Positions 33,097-42,644 of a DNA stretch of 64,000 nt are shown one piece after another. Origin of the DNA: Paenibacillus timonensis (lineage in GTDB: Bacteria; Bacillota; Bacilli; Paenibacillales; Paenibacillaceae). Location of the stretch: the NCBI RefSeq assembly GCF_009725205.1, contig NZ_WNZY01000024.1:1-64000 (forward strand), written 5' to 3'. The notes beneath the pieces were generated by a model. That model was not told where the DNA came from, did not search any database, and saw only the letters and a program-made list of their open reading frames with translations. Positions within the stretch are counted from its first letter, which is position 1. Every line of letters begins with the position of its first letter. Position numbers and translations under genes: made by a program.

Positions 33097-33142
33097 GTAC
33101 ATCTAAAAAGCTGACTTTTTGATCACGAACAATAGAAGTTTC

Positions 33143-33175
33143 TGGTATAATTAAAAGCCTGTGACCTTTGTCACA
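33143..33175 (+). promoter_or_regulatory. nrdA promoter with a Crp/Fnr-type site over the start
   Basis: An extended -10, TGGTATAAT (33143-33151), is followed by a perfect TGTGA-CCTTTG-TCACA palindrome at 33160-33175, which would cover about +2 to +17. A protein bound there would block transcription. The palindrome is also a possible RNA stem (CTGTGAC/GTCACAG). Confidence 0.6.
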
Positions 33176-33194
33176 GTTTGACAATATTCATCAC

Positions 33195-33225
33195 GGAGCG
33201 CGAGTACCCTTGCGCCCCCTTTTTT
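33195..33225 (+). terminator. Terminator-like hairpin in the nrdA leader
   Basis: GGAGCGC pairs with GCGCCCC (one mismatch) around GAGTACCCTT and is followed by CTTTTTT. It may end nrdDG read-through, or act as an attenuator since it lies after the nrdA promoter. Confidence 0.55.
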
Positions 33226-33324
33226 CACCCGTTATCTGCAATTTGAAAATTCAAGATTTGCGGTAAACACAGGCGGACTGCAGCATTCATTCCAACTTAT
33301 TTCACGAAAGCGAGGATTCCTCTC

Positions 33325-35658
33325 ATGCCCACTCTAGTGACCAAACCAAACAACCGACAACTTGCGTTTGACGGCGAGCGCCTTGGCGTCTATGCCGACC
33401 GTATTTTGCAAGGATTACATAACCTCGAGAAGGAACGCCTATTACGCGGCGTGAATGCCAAGCTCCGTCGCGACGAAGTGAACGGCGAAGAGATCAGCAA
33501 TGCCTTTACGATGTCCGCCCTGGAGCTCGTCAGCAAAGACGAACCGGATTGGAAATTTGCGGCTGCCCGTTCCCTGCTCACTTCCCTTTATAAAAAAGCA
33601 GCGGTCAACCGCCGTTACAAAGCTTACCCCGAGGAGCCGTACGGCTCGTTCCACCACCTCATCTCCGAGCTGTGCAAGCTGGGCATCTACCGCGAAGAGC
33701 TGCTCGAGTGCTACACGAAAGAGCAAATCGAAGAGCTGGGCCGCACGATCGACCCTTCCTGCGATTTGCTGTTCGACTACATTGGCCTACTGACGCTGAC
33801 CGAGCGTTACCTCGCCACCGATTTCGACGGACGGACGATGGAGCTGCCGCAGGAGCGCTATATGGTCATCGCGATGTACCTGATGCACAAGGAGCCGGAA
33901 GAGAAACGCCTGGAATTGGTGAAGGAAGCGTATTGGGCGATGAGCAACATTTATATGACCGCCGCAACCCCAACCATGTCCAATGCCGGTAAAAAAGTCG
34001 CCGGTCAGCTCTCCAGCTGCTTTATCGATACCGTAGACGACTCTCTTGAGGGCATCTTCGACTCCAACACCGACGTGGCTCGACTGAGCAAAATGGGCGG
34101 CGGCATCGGCGTCTACCTCGGCAAAGTCCGCGCTCGCGGCTCCGATATCCGCGGCCATAAAAATACCAGCTCCGGCGTCATCCCTTGGATCCGCCAGTTG
34201 AACAACACCGCCGTCAGCGTTGACCAACTCGGAACGCGGAAAGGCGCGATCGCGGTTTATCTAGACGTTTTCCATAAGGATATTCTCGCCTTCCTCGACT
34301 TGAAGCTGAACAACGGGGACGAGCGGATGCGCGCGCATGACGTTTTCCACGGCGTTTGCCTGCCCGACCTGTTCATGGAGGCGGTGGAAGCTCGCGGCGA
34401 ATGGAATCTATTCTGCCCGCATGAAGTGAAGAAGACGATGGGCTGGAAGGATGAGAACGGACGTCCGTTGGGTCTGGAGGACTTCTATGATGAGGAGTTC
34501 GGAAAGGGCAGCTTCCGCGAAAAATACGCCGAAGCCGTCGCCCACCCTACCCTCTCGCGCATCACGATGCCGGCGATCGATATCATGAAGCGGATTTTGA
34601 AATCACAGTTGGAGACCGGTACGCCTTACATGTTCTATCGCGATACGGTCAACCGAGCGAACCCGAACCGCACGCACGGGATGGTTTACTCCTCCAACCT
34701 GTGTACGGAAATCATGCAGAACCAATCGCCGACGGTCGTCGAGCAAGAGGAACTGGTAACGAAGGACGGGCAAACCCGGATCGTCGTGTCCAAAATTCCG
34801 GGCGACTTCGTCGTCTGCAACTTGAACTCGATCCACCTGGCCCGCGCGGTGCCGGCTGGCGTGCTGGAGCGGCTCGTACCGATCCAGACGCGGATGCTGG
34901 ACAACGTCATCGATATCAACAATATCGAAGTGCTGCAGGCGCAATACACGAACAGCCAATATCGGGCAATTGGCCTTGGCACGTTTGGCTTGCACCATCT
35001 GCTCGCGCTCGAGGGCATCCGTTGGGAATCCAAGGAGGCCGTGGAGTACAACGATGCGCTTTATGAGAAAATCAACTACCTGCTGGTCAAATCCAGCATG
35101 GAACTCGCCATAGAAAAAGGGAAATATCCGAAGTTCGCCGGTTCCGACTGGGAAACGGGGCATTACTTTGAAGCTCGGAACTACACGGACGGTACGCGCG
35201 AAGGCAAATACGTAACGACCGAACAGTGGCGCGAGCTGCAGAAGGAAGTGAGCTTGAACGGCGTCCGTAACGCCTGGATGTTCGCCATCGCGCCAAACGG
35301 CTCGACCTCGATCATCGCCGGCTCCACCGCCAGCATTGATCCGTTGTATGAGCTGCTCTCCTATGAGGAGAAGACGACGTACAAGATCGCTAACCCGGCA
35401 CCGGATCTGTCCGAAAAAACGATCTGGTATTACAAGACAGCGTTCCTGATCGACCAACACTGGTCGATCGACATGGCCGGCGCTCGCCAGCGCCACGTCG
35501 ACCAAGGGCAAAGCTTCAATCTGTACGTGCGGCCGGACATCAAAGCCACCGAATTCCTGGAGCTGCACCTGCATGCCTGGAAGGCCGGGCTGAAGTCGAC
35601 GTATTATGTGCGCAGTCGGGCGTTGACGATTGAGGAGTGCGAATCGTGCGCATCTTGA
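33325..35658 (+). CDS. nrdA: Class I ribonucleoside-diphosphate reductase alpha subunit
   Basis: A 777-residue catalytic subunit reducing NDPs with the radical from the beta subunit under aerobic conditions. Key residues: QLSSCF (redox Cys), YSSNLCTEIMQ (thiyl Cys with Asn and Glu), FVVCNLNSIHL (second redox Cys), and a C-terminal CESCAS thiol pair for regeneration by thioredoxin. NGSTSIIAGSTASIDP is the phosphate-binding segment. The N-terminal 90 residues resemble a reduced ATP-cone region. Start 33325 follows GCGAGGA. The promoter carries a Crp/Fnr-type site placed to repress. The partner nrdB lies 830 bases downstream, after an unusual hairpin-rich spacer. Confidence 0.95.
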   Translation: MPTLVTKPNNRQLAFDGERLGVYADRILQGLHNLEKERLLRGVNAKLRRDEVNGEEISNAFTMSALELVSKDEPDWKFAAARSLLTSLYKKAAVNRRYKAYPEEPYGSFHHLISELCKLGIYREELLECYTKEQIEELGRTIDPSCDLLFDYIGLLTLTERYLATDFDGRTMELPQERYMVIAMYLMHKEPEEKRLELVKEAYWAMSNIYMTAATPTMSNAGKKVAGQLSSCFIDTVDDSLEGIFDSNTDVARLSKMGGGIGVYLGKVRARGSDIRGHKNTSSGVIPWIRQLNNTAVSVDQLGTRKGAIAVYLDVFHKDILAFLDLKLNNGDERMRAHDVFHGVCLPDLFMEAVEARGEWNLFCPHEVKKTMGWKDENGRPLGLEDFYDEEFGKGSFREKYAEAVAHPTLSRITMPAIDIMKRILKSQLETGTPYMFYRDTVNRANPNRTHGMVYSSNLCTEIMQNQSPTVVEQEELVTKDGQTRIVVSKIPGDFVVCNLNSIHLARAVPAGVLERLVPIQTRMLDNVIDINNIEVLQAQYTNSQYRAIGLGTFGLHHLLALEGIRWESKEAVEYNDALYEKINYLLVKSSMELAIEKGKYPKFAGSDWETGHYFEARNYTDGTREGKYVTTEQWRELQKEVSLNGVRNAWMFAIAPNGSTSIIAGSTASIDPLYELLSYEEKTTYKIANPAPDLSEKTIWYYKTAFLIDQHWSIDMAGARQRHVDQGQSFNLYVRPDIKATEFLELHLHAWKAGLKSTYYVRSRALTIEECESCAS

Positions 35659-35668
35659 TCTCAACCCA

Positions 35669-35982
35669 CCCCACCCCTCCCTTACCATAAGGGAGGGCGC
35701 CCGAGGGCCTGCTGCCCTCTGGGCTCCCGCAATGAGAGGAACGTTGGAGTGACTGAGGCGCTCCTGCCCGCTCTCCCCTGCGGGGATTCGCTTTAGGTTG
35801 GCTCGTGGAACGCTTTTCGTGGACTCATCCCTCCCCACCCCTCCCTTACCGTAAGGGAGGGCGCCCGAGGGCCTGCTGCCCTCTGAGCTCCCGCAATGAG
35901 AGGAACGTTGGAGTGACTGAGGCGCTCCTGCACGCTCTCCCCTGCGGGGATACGCTTTAGATTGGCTCGTGGAACGCTTTTC
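35669..35982. repeat. Tandem direct repeat, 164-bp period
   Basis: 35669-35818 and 35833-35982 are copies of 150 bp with only five differences. Each holds CTCCCTTA/TAAGGGAG and TCCCC-TGC-GGGGA hairpins and ends with GGCTCGTGGAACGCTTTTC. Open frames across both strands are not gene-like. Confidence 0.92.
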
Positions 35983-36281
35983 CCCCTTCGGGTACGTCTT
36001 ACTTTGGGCGCACCCGGGTGACCTGGTAAACCGTGCTGCTCATAACTGCTGCTTTCGTCGCACCCGAGGGACTTTGGCGGGATGAGCGCTTCTCGCCCTT
36101 CGGGCCCGCTCTACTTCAGGCGCTCCTGCAGGGCGGTGACTGCGACTTTGGTGGTGAAAGGTGATAAGGCGTGCGTAACCCTCGTTGTCCCTTCGGGATG
36201 CACTTACTTTTAATGAAATTGAGCGGCAGGGGCGTTTGAAATGCCACTGCGTGCTAGGCGGCGCCATCCCCTGCGGGGATG
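35774..36281 (+). repeat. Array of six short hairpins between nrdA and nrdB
   Basis: Hairpins at 35774-35786, 35938-35950, 35984-35992, 36095-36105, 36188-36198 and 36265-36281 have CCC-UUC-GGG or CCCC-UGC-GGGG form, and each is followed within a few bases by a related tail (TCGCTTTA, ACGCTTTA, CGTCTTACTTT, CGCTCTACTTC, GCACTTACTTTT, GCGCTCACGG). No convincing coding frame or intron/intein was found in 35659-36491. Confidence 0.7.
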
Positions 36282-36491
36282 CGCTCACGGCTTTGTAATA
36301 AAACATGCGGGGAATGGGCCAGAGGGTGAAATGATTCTGAAGAAACGGTAGTGGTCGCCTTTGCGAGTGGAGTTCTACAACTTCTGAATCTAGTTCAATC
36401 AGAGAAATCCGCGAGCAACAGCGATCGTAAGAACATTTCAGCCGGCGGCCCCCTCCCGCATGATCCACTACAAATTAAGGAGCGAAATCCC

Positions 36492-37523
36492 ATGCAACTT
36501 CAAACGATATTCAACACCGAAGCCCCCAACAAATCAACGCGGATCATCGGCGGCGAAAGCTCGGGCATCTTGAACTGGAACGACATCCGCATGCCGCATA
36601 TGTACAAGCTGTACAAAGTGCTGCTGCTCAACCACTGGATCGCGGATGAGATCCCGATGGCCAAGGACGCGCAGCAATTCGCCCTGCTCGATTCGGAAGA
36701 GCAGCGCACCTTTAAGATCAACATCTCGCTGCTGGCGGTACTCGATTCGATGCAAACGATGTTCGTTGGCGACGTAAAACGTTACTTCACCGACTCGTCG
36801 CTGGAGGCGATTTCGGCGATCATCGGGCAGCAGGAAGTGGTACACAACCAATCCTACTCCTACGTGTTGTCCTCGATCGTATCGGAGCAGGAGCAGAAAG
36901 AGATTTTCGAATACTGGAAGCATGACCCGGTGCTGTTGGATCGCAACAAGTTCATCTCTGACATCTATCAGAACTTCCGTAATAACGCGACGCCGCAGAC
37001 CTTTTTTGAAGCCCTGGTTGCTGACCTTATTCTTGAAGGCATCTTCTTCTACAGTACGTTCGCCTTCTTCTACAACCTGGCGCGCGATCAGAAAATGATG
37101 GGCACCAGCCAAATGATTTCGTATATCCAGCGGGACGAGAATCAGCATTGCTACTTCTTTGCCGAAGTGTTCAAGCAATTGCTGGTCGATTATCCGGAGC
37201 TGAACACGAAAGAAAACATCGACTACACCTATCGCACGATCGACCGGGCGGTCGAGCTGGAAACGAATTGGGCGCATTATACGCTAAAAGATGTGCAAGG
37301 CATCGACTTGAACGAATTGTCCGATTACATCAAATATATCGCCAACAAGCGACTGACGTTGATGGGTCTGGACAAAGCGTACCAAGGCGTCGATATCAAC
37401 TGCATGCCATGGATCAAGCCGTTCTCCGACGAGGCGCTGAACGCGACGAAAACGGACTTTTTCGAGGCCAAATCCCGTAACTATGGCAAGGTTGGCGACG
37501 ACAACGGGTTCGACGACCTGTAA
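36492..37523 (+). CDS. nrdB: Class I ribonucleoside-diphosphate reductase beta subunit
   Basis: A 343-residue ferritin-like radical-generating subunit. Dimetal ligands and radical Tyr are visible: AVLDSMQ (Asp), QQEVVHNQSYSY (Glu, His and the Tyr in the E. coli Y122 position), ADLILEGIFF (Glu) and RDENQHCYFF (Glu, His). This is the Tyr-radical type, not the Phe- or Val-substituted type. Start 36492 follows AAGGAG; the frame is open to 36351 but the upstream part has no similarity and no ribosome site. A terminator ends the transcript at 37588. Confidence 0.95.
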   Translation: MQLQTIFNTEAPNKSTRIIGGESSGILNWNDIRMPHMYKLYKVLLLNHWIADEIPMAKDAQQFALLDSEEQRTFKINISLLAVLDSMQTMFVGDVKRYFTDSSLEAISAIIGQQEVVHNQSYSYVLSSIVSEQEQKEIFEYWKHDPVLLDRNKFISDIYQNFRNNATPQTFFEALVADLILEGIFFYSTFAFFYNLARDQKMMGTSQMISYIQRDENQHCYFFAEVFKQLLVDYPELNTKENIDYTYRTIDRAVELETNWAHYTLKDVQGIDLNELSDYIKYIANKRLTLMGLDKAYQGVDINCMPWIKPFSDEALNATKTDFFEAKSRNYGKVGDDNGFDDL

Positions 37524-37552
37524 GGACAAGAACGGCGCTACAAATGATGGCG

Positions 37553-37588
37553 GCTCTTCTGCATTAGCTCTGCGGAAGAGCATTTTTT
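37553..37588 (+). terminator. Terminator of nrdB
   Basis: GCTCTTCTGC pairs with GCGGAAGAGC (one wobble), followed by ATTTTTTC. Confidence 0.92.
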
Positions 37589-37695
37589 CGCAAAAAAAGT
37601 TTGTCCCATTTAACTTCGGTTTAAAAAAACGGGATATGCTATGATTAACTACCAAATCGGCCCAGTGCCGGAACATCGGAAGGACGTTAGCATTT

Positions 37696-39714
37696 ATGGA
37701 TTTACTGATTACCGTAATTATGCTTCTGATCTGTCTTGTAGCCTCCAACATCATCAGCCACTATATCCCGTTGATTCCTACCGCGTTGACGCAAATCGCT
37801 CTTGGGATTCTGATTGCGCTGGCCTTTAACGGGTTTTCGCTAGAACTCGAGACAGAATGGTTCTTGCTGCTGTTCGTTGCGCCCCTGTTGTACAACGACG
37901 GCAGGTATTTCCCCCGCGACCAACTATGGAATATGCGCGGGGCGATCCTGGGGAACGCAATTATCTTGGTGGTATTAACTACATTGGGTGGCGGTTACCT
38001 CATTCATGCGGTGATTCCCGACATTCCACTGGTCGCGGCATTCGCACTGGCCGCGATTCTGTCCCCTACCGATCCGGTGGCCGTCAACGGGATCGCCAAG
38101 CGAATTCATCTCCCCGAGAAGGTGCTGAATCTCGTCCGAGGGGAATCGCTGATCAACGATGCCTCGGGCCTGGTAGCCTTTAACTACGCGGTTGCTGCGG
38201 TTGTTACGGGGTATTTTTCGCTGCGGGAAGCCGTGTTCGATTTCTCCTATATGTTCGTGACCGGAGCCTTACTGGGACTGGTGCTCAGCTTAATCATGAC
38301 CTGGATTCGGTTCTCCCTGCTCAAACAAGGGATCAAGGATGCCACGCTGCATTCCCTGCTGCAAATTCTGACGCCGTTCCTGATCTTTATCGTCACGGAG
38401 GAATTCCTGCACGCTTCCGGTGTTATTGCTGTGGTTGTGGGCGGTATCGTGCATTCCCTATTGCGGGAGCGGACGGAAACGATGCTGGCGGAGGAACAGG
38501 TGTTAACGGAAAATATCTGGTCCACCGTGCTCTTCATCCTGAACGGGATTGTCTTCCTGCTGCTTGGGTTGAACATCCCGTCAACGATGCAGGCTACCGT
38601 CGACAACCCGAATATTAACAATGTGCTGGCAATCGGTTATGTACTTGTTGTTGGGATCGGGATTTTGGCGATTCGCTTCATCTGGTCGCATTTCTTTGCC
38701 ATTTATGAATACCGGAAGGCTAAAGTCGGCGAGGTTGACAAACCGACGATAAAATCCAGCTTGGTTCTGACCCTGACCGGGGTTCGCGGCGCAGTCACGA
38801 TGGCCGGGGTATTGTCGATCCCTTATGTGGTCGCCAGCGGGGGTCCGTTCCCGGAACGATCGTTGATCTTGTTCTTGGCGGCAGGCGTCATCTTGTTTAC
38901 GTTGATTGTGGCCACGATCTTCTTGCCTATGCTTAGCAAAGGGGGCGCGCCCGGCGAAGAGACCGACGAGTTCCTCGATATGAATGAAGCCCGTACCCGC
39001 GTACTGCGGGTAGCGATGAACAAGATCAAGGAAGAAATGAACGACGACAACAAGACAGCGGCCTACCAGCTGATGGACGAATATAGCCGGCTGCTTCAGC
39101 CGGCCTTGGATCAATGGGGAGCTCAGCGTCCGGATCGTCCGGCCATGCTGGGTAAAATCACCGAATTGCACCGGGTCGCACTGAAGGTGGAACGCGGCTA
39201 CATCCAACAGGTGATGGCAGACGGAGGCATGGACAAAGAGATGTTCGAGGCCTTCGAGAAGGCGCTGGAGTTACGGGAAGAGAAGCTGTCGCAAAGCGGG
39301 CGTGCTCGCTTCTTTTTCCTGGTTGGCAGTGCGGTTCGAGACTTTCGGCGCGCGAAACGAAAATACAAGGAGTTCGCCATGAAGGCCGAGGGAAGAACCA
39401 TCCAAATCCACGCACTGCAAGCCGCACTCGAGCACTTGCAGGGACTGAAGAAAGGGAACGAATCGGACAACCTGATCCAATTCGTCATCCTGGATTACAA
39501 GCGTGGGATCGCCCGGCTTAAAGGCACCGCGGATGCATTCAGCGAGAAAACGGAAGCGCAGAAGGAAGAGCTGCGGTTGCTGGTCATGGACGCTGAACGC
39601 GCGGAAATCAGCCGCATGTTCGAGAATGGCGACATTAACCGGGAACAAGCCCGGGAACTGCGCCGAGCGATTAACCAGATCGAAAGCCTCACCCTCTATG
39701 AGCACGAGGAATAG
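37696..39714 (+). CDS. CPA1 family Na+/H+ antiporter
   Basis: A 672-residue monovalent cation/proton antiporter of the CPA1 group (NhaP/NhaK-like). The first 420 residues hold about 12 membrane helices with the transport motifs ILSPTDPVAV and RGESLINDASGLV (Asn-Asp pair). The last 240 residues are a charged, helical cytosolic domain, as in NhaK of B. subtilis, probably regulatory. The ribosome site GGAAGGA precedes the ATG. It is a single gene, with no regulatory partner beside it. It is followed by a four-unit intergenic repeat and the convergent beta-mannosidase gene. Confidence 0.93.
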   Translation: MDLLITVIMLLICLVASNIISHYIPLIPTALTQIALGILIALAFNGFSLELETEWFLLLFVAPLLYNDGRYFPRDQLWNMRGAILGNAIILVVLTTLGGGYLIHAVIPDIPLVAAFALAAILSPTDPVAVNGIAKRIHLPEKVLNLVRGESLINDASGLVAFNYAVAAVVTGYFSLREAVFDFSYMFVTGALLGLVLSLIMTWIRFSLLKQGIKDATLHSLLQILTPFLIFIVTEEFLHASGVIAVVVGGIVHSLLRERTETMLAEEQVLTENIWSTVLFILNGIVFLLLGLNIPSTMQATVDNPNINNVLAIGYVLVVGIGILAIRFIWSHFFAIYEYRKAKVGEVDKPTIKSSLVLTLTGVRGAVTMAGVLSIPYVVASGGPFPERSLILFLAAGVILFTLIVATIFLPMLSKGGAPGEETDEFLDMNEARTRVLRVAMNKIKEEMNDDNKTAAYQLMDEYSRLLQPALDQWGAQRPDRPAMLGKITELHRVALKVERGYIQQVMADGGMDKEMFEAFEKALELREEKLSQSGRARFFFLVGSAVRDFRRAKRKYKEFAMKAEGRTIQIHALQAALEHLQGLKKGNESDNLIQFVILDYKRGIARLKGTADAFSEKTEAQKEELRLLVMDAERAEISRMFENGDINREQARELRRAINQIESLTLYEHEE

Positions 39715-39748
39715 CGATGATTAAGGAGACGGCGGTGCCGCGCAAGCG

Positions 39749-39931
39749 TAACGGAACGTAACGCGCTTATTCGGCGAAAAATGGGCAACACAGAAATCTA
39801 ACGGAACCAGAAGACGCTATTGGGACTATTTAGCCTGGGATCAGGCCTTAAATAACCAAATAGCGTCTTTTCGTTCCGTTAGACTGGGTAACTGGCGTTT
39901 TTCGCCGAAATAAGGTCTGCTCGTTCCGCTA
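39749..39931. repeat. Four-unit intergenic palindromic element (TAACGGAA type)
   Basis: Forward units TAACGGAAC...TTATT at 39749-39771 and 39799-39821; inverted units at 39858-39881 and 39908-39931. Starts are 50, 59 and 50 bp apart. The centre closes as a hairpin (TATTTA-GCCTG-ggat-CAGGC-TTAAATA), so the whole element is one large imperfect palindrome. The last unit overlaps the stop codon of the beta-mannosidase gene. Confidence 0.9.
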
Positions 39932-42604
39932 CGCGAGCGTTCCAGCGTTGAGCGCGCCGACGCGCAGCTCCGCCCACGGGAGCGGTAAGCCGCCGGGATG
40001 CCGCAGGCGGACCGTCCGGCTCTCGCCAGGCAGCAGGTCGAAGTAGTTGTCGCTGAAGCGGACCCCGCCCAGCGGCAGCTCCAGCTTGACCAGCCGGGCA
40101 ACGCCCTGGCCGGAGGCCGTGACCGTGACGGTCTGCGCTGCTTCATCAATCTGCATGTCCAGCTCGGCGGCAGGCAAGCGCAGCTCCTTCGGGTCGCGCA
40201 GATAATAGCGATTCACCGGTGCGGCGAATCCGGTGGTGCTCAGCTCCACCAGCACCTCTTCCGGCGCCAAACCGGCCAGCGCCTTTGCCTCTTCCAAGCC
40301 TCCGAGCGACAGCGCCGTTTGCGGTGGGATCTTCGCCGCAAACGAAAACCGACGAACGCCTCCCGGAGGAGTGTCCTGCACGCCTGCGGATCCGCCTCCC
40401 ATTCCCCCGACTTCCTGCGCCCCCGCCAAATCGCCGCTCTGGGCCAAAGGATGCACCGTTAACGTCACAGTTCCCTCCAACTCCTCCAACGTGTCGTTGA
40501 CCACCCACACGCGCAGCGGCTCACCCGGTTCATGTTCCAACGACAGGAGCACGGGATGAAAGAAGGTCTTGCCATAATAATACGAAGCCTTCGGTAGCAG
40601 CTCGTAATCGATCATCGACCAGCTCGTCCCCGGCCAGCTGTCATTCAGTTGCCACACCAGCGCGCCGCTGTTGCGGTGACGGTGGCGGCGGAAATGCTCG
40701 ATTCCGTACTTCAGCCCTTCCGCTTGGGTCAGCATGGAGAAATTCATGTACTCCTCGATGTCCTGCGGAATCCCCGTGTAGCCTTCCATCAGCAAAATCC
40801 CTTTGCGATGGTTCGTATCCTTGTTCCGATACGCCATCTCGGCGCTCCCCCAGGTAAACTTCCCTTCGGGAATGTTCTTCGCCAACGTATATCGATTCGC
40901 CGAAGCATGCATGCCGAACTCACTGCTAAACAAAGCAAGGTCTTGCTTATAGTTCTTAAACGTAACCCCTTCGATGCTATAATCGAGCCGCGGCTTCTCG
41001 CCTTGCATACGCGGGTACACCGACCCATGCCACACTTGCCAGTTATGGCGGTCCCCCTGATTCGGATCGTTGGCGTCATACCCGTCCTGCGCACCATACG
41101 GTGACGAAGGCCAATACGGACGATACGGGTCCAGTTCGGCCAAAAGTCCGGGGATCAGTTCATGATAGATCGTCTCGCCGAAAAAAGCTCCGGTAATGTC
41201 ACCCGCTGCCGACTTCATGTCAACCAGCCAGTCGATTTCATTGTTGCCGCACCAAAGCGCAAGCGAGGCGCGGTTCCGCAGCCGCTTGACGTTATCGATG
41301 ATTTCCTGACGCACATTGTCCATGAAGTCGCGGTTAAAGTCCGGAAATAGCGCATTGGCAAAAGCGAAATCCTGCCACACGAGCACCCCGCGGCGGTCGC
41401 ATTCCTCGTAAAAAATCTCCTTCTCATAAATGCCGCCGGCCCAAACGCGCAGCATGTTCATATGCCCCTCCACGGCCAGCTCGATCAGTCCGCGATACAT
41501 GGGTTCCGAGATCGATCCGATCATATGATCTGCCGGAATCCAGTTGGCTCCTTTGGCATAAACCTTAATGCCATTAAGGATAAAGGCAAACGACGGACTG
41601 CCGTCGGGATTTTGCAGCGATAATTCCAGCGTGCGTATGCCAAAGGGCTGCTCGTAGCGGTCAATCTCCTCGTCGTCGGCAAGAAGCGTCACCTCCAAAG
41701 TGTACAGATAAGGCTCGCCCAAATCATGCGTCCACCAACGCCGCGGCAGGGCGATCCGCAGTTCGGCCGACGCCGATCCCTTCGTTCGAAAAGCCTCCGG
41801 AAAGGCTTGTCTCAGCCCTGCTTGAACGCCTAATAAAGTCCCGCATTCCTCCAGCACAGGAAGCTTGGCAGACGTTACCTCCGCCCCATCCCCGTCCAGC
41901 AATCGTACGACGGCCACCGCCGTCGTTCCGGAACGAAAGGCCTCCGCTTCGGCGCTCACCCGGATGACCGCCTCCTCCGCCGACGCGGATAACGTTGCGG
42001 CATATACGCCGGTCAGCTTCGCCCGTCTGCGCCGCTCCAGCCGAACCGGACTCCAAATGCCGGTCGTCACGATCCGCGGCCCCCAGTCCCATCCGAAGTT
42101 CATCGCCGCCTTGCGGATCCAGGGACGCTCCTTCGTATAAGAGGACCATTCGAACTGCTCTTTGTCTCGATGATGTAGATCTAGCGGATCGAATCGAACC
42201 GCCAGCGTATTTCGGCCTTCACGGACGATCCGAGTGACGTCGAACGTATAGCAGCGAAACATGTTGGATGCCGAGCCAATCTCATGTCCGTTGACGTAAA
42301 CGGTCGCAAACGTGTCCAGCCCTTCGAACGTGAGTTCCACCCGCTCTTCATCCCCCGGTACGGCATTCAACTCAAACGTCGTGCGGTACCACCATTCTTT
42401 CCGCTCGATCCAGCGACACTTCGCATCGTTATGCCCGTAATACGGGGGCTCGATGATCCCGCATTCCAACAGCGCCGAATGCACATCGCCCGGAACGTTT
42501 GTCTCGATCCAGAAGCGGTCGTCCAGTCCGGGGGCGGCCAGCTCCAAAGGTGGTTTCTCCCCAACCTCAAAATGCTGCAGCTTCCATGGTCCCGATAAAA
42601 TCAT
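39929..42604 (-). CDS. GH2 family beta-mannosidase
   Basis: An 891-residue cytosolic glycoside hydrolase of family 2, beta-mannosidase branch, releasing mannose from beta-1,4 manno-oligosaccharides. Domains: N-terminal sugar-binding jelly roll (to about 190), immunoglobulin-like GH2 domain (about 190-310), TIM barrel (about 320-620) and C-terminal beta domains. The acid/base Glu lies in CGNNEIDW (about residue 455) and the nucleophile Glu in FSSEFGMHA (about 561). NMLRVWAGGIYEKE is typical of mannosidases. No signal peptide, so the substrate must be imported. It is the last gene of the operon with the YesM/YesN pair and the CUT1 importer. The stop codon (TAG) is supplied by an intergenic repeat unit. 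Confidence 0.92.
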   Translation of the reverse strand: MILSGPWKLQHFEVGEKPPLELAAPGLDDRFWIETNVPGDVHSALLECGIIEPPYYGHNDAKCRWIERKEWWYRTTFELNAVPGDEERVELTFEGLDTFATVYVNGHEIGSASNMFRCYTFDVTRIVREGRNTLAVRFDPLDLHHRDKEQFEWSSYTKERPWIRKAAMNFGWDWGPRIVTTGIWSPVRLERRRRAKLTGVYAATLSASAEEAVIRVSAEAEAFRSGTTAVAVVRLLDGDGAEVTSAKLPVLEECGTLLGVQAGLRQAFPEAFRTKGSASAELRIALPRRWWTHDLGEPYLYTLEVTLLADDEEIDRYEQPFGIRTLELSLQNPDGSPSFAFILNGIKVYAKGANWIPADHMIGSISEPMYRGLIELAVEGHMNMLRVWAGGIYEKEIFYEECDRRGVLVWQDFAFANALFPDFNRDFMDNVRQEIIDNVKRLRNRASLALWCGNNEIDWLVDMKSAAGDITGAFFGETIYHELIPGLLAELDPYRPYWPSSPYGAQDGYDANDPNQGDRHNWQVWHGSVYPRMQGEKPRLDYSIEGVTFKNYKQDLALFSSEFGMHASANRYTLAKNIPEGKFTWGSAEMAYRNKDTNHRKGILLMEGYTGIPQDIEEYMNFSMLTQAEGLKYGIEHFRRHRHRNSGALVWQLNDSWPGTSWSMIDYELLPKASYYYGKTFFHPVLLSLEHEPGEPLRVWVVNDTLEELEGTVTLTVHPLAQSGDLAGAQEVGGMGGGSAGVQDTPPGGVRRFSFAAKIPPQTALSLGGLEEAKALAGLAPEEVLVELSTTGFAAPVNRYYLRDPKELRLPAAELDMQIDEAAQTVTVTASGQGVARLVKLELPLGGVRFSDNYFDLLPGESRTVRLRHPGGLPLPWAELRVGALNAGTLA

Positions 42605-42644
42605 GAATCGTCCCTCTTTTCCCGATGGTGATGTAGGATGGCGA

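Noticed and set aside
34603-35838. Long open frame (411 codons) on the minus strand opposite nrdA
   Set aside because: Antisense shadow of nrdA; Arg/Gln/His-rich translation without motifs.
36040-36468. Minus-strand open frame before nrdB
   Set aside because: Composition is random-looking and it runs through the hairpin array; no ribosome site.
35659-36491. Intron, intein remnant or homing endonuclease in the nrdA-nrdB gap
   Set aside because: Both flanking proteins are complete, no LAGLIDADG or HNH-type frame is present, and no group I/II core could be recognised.
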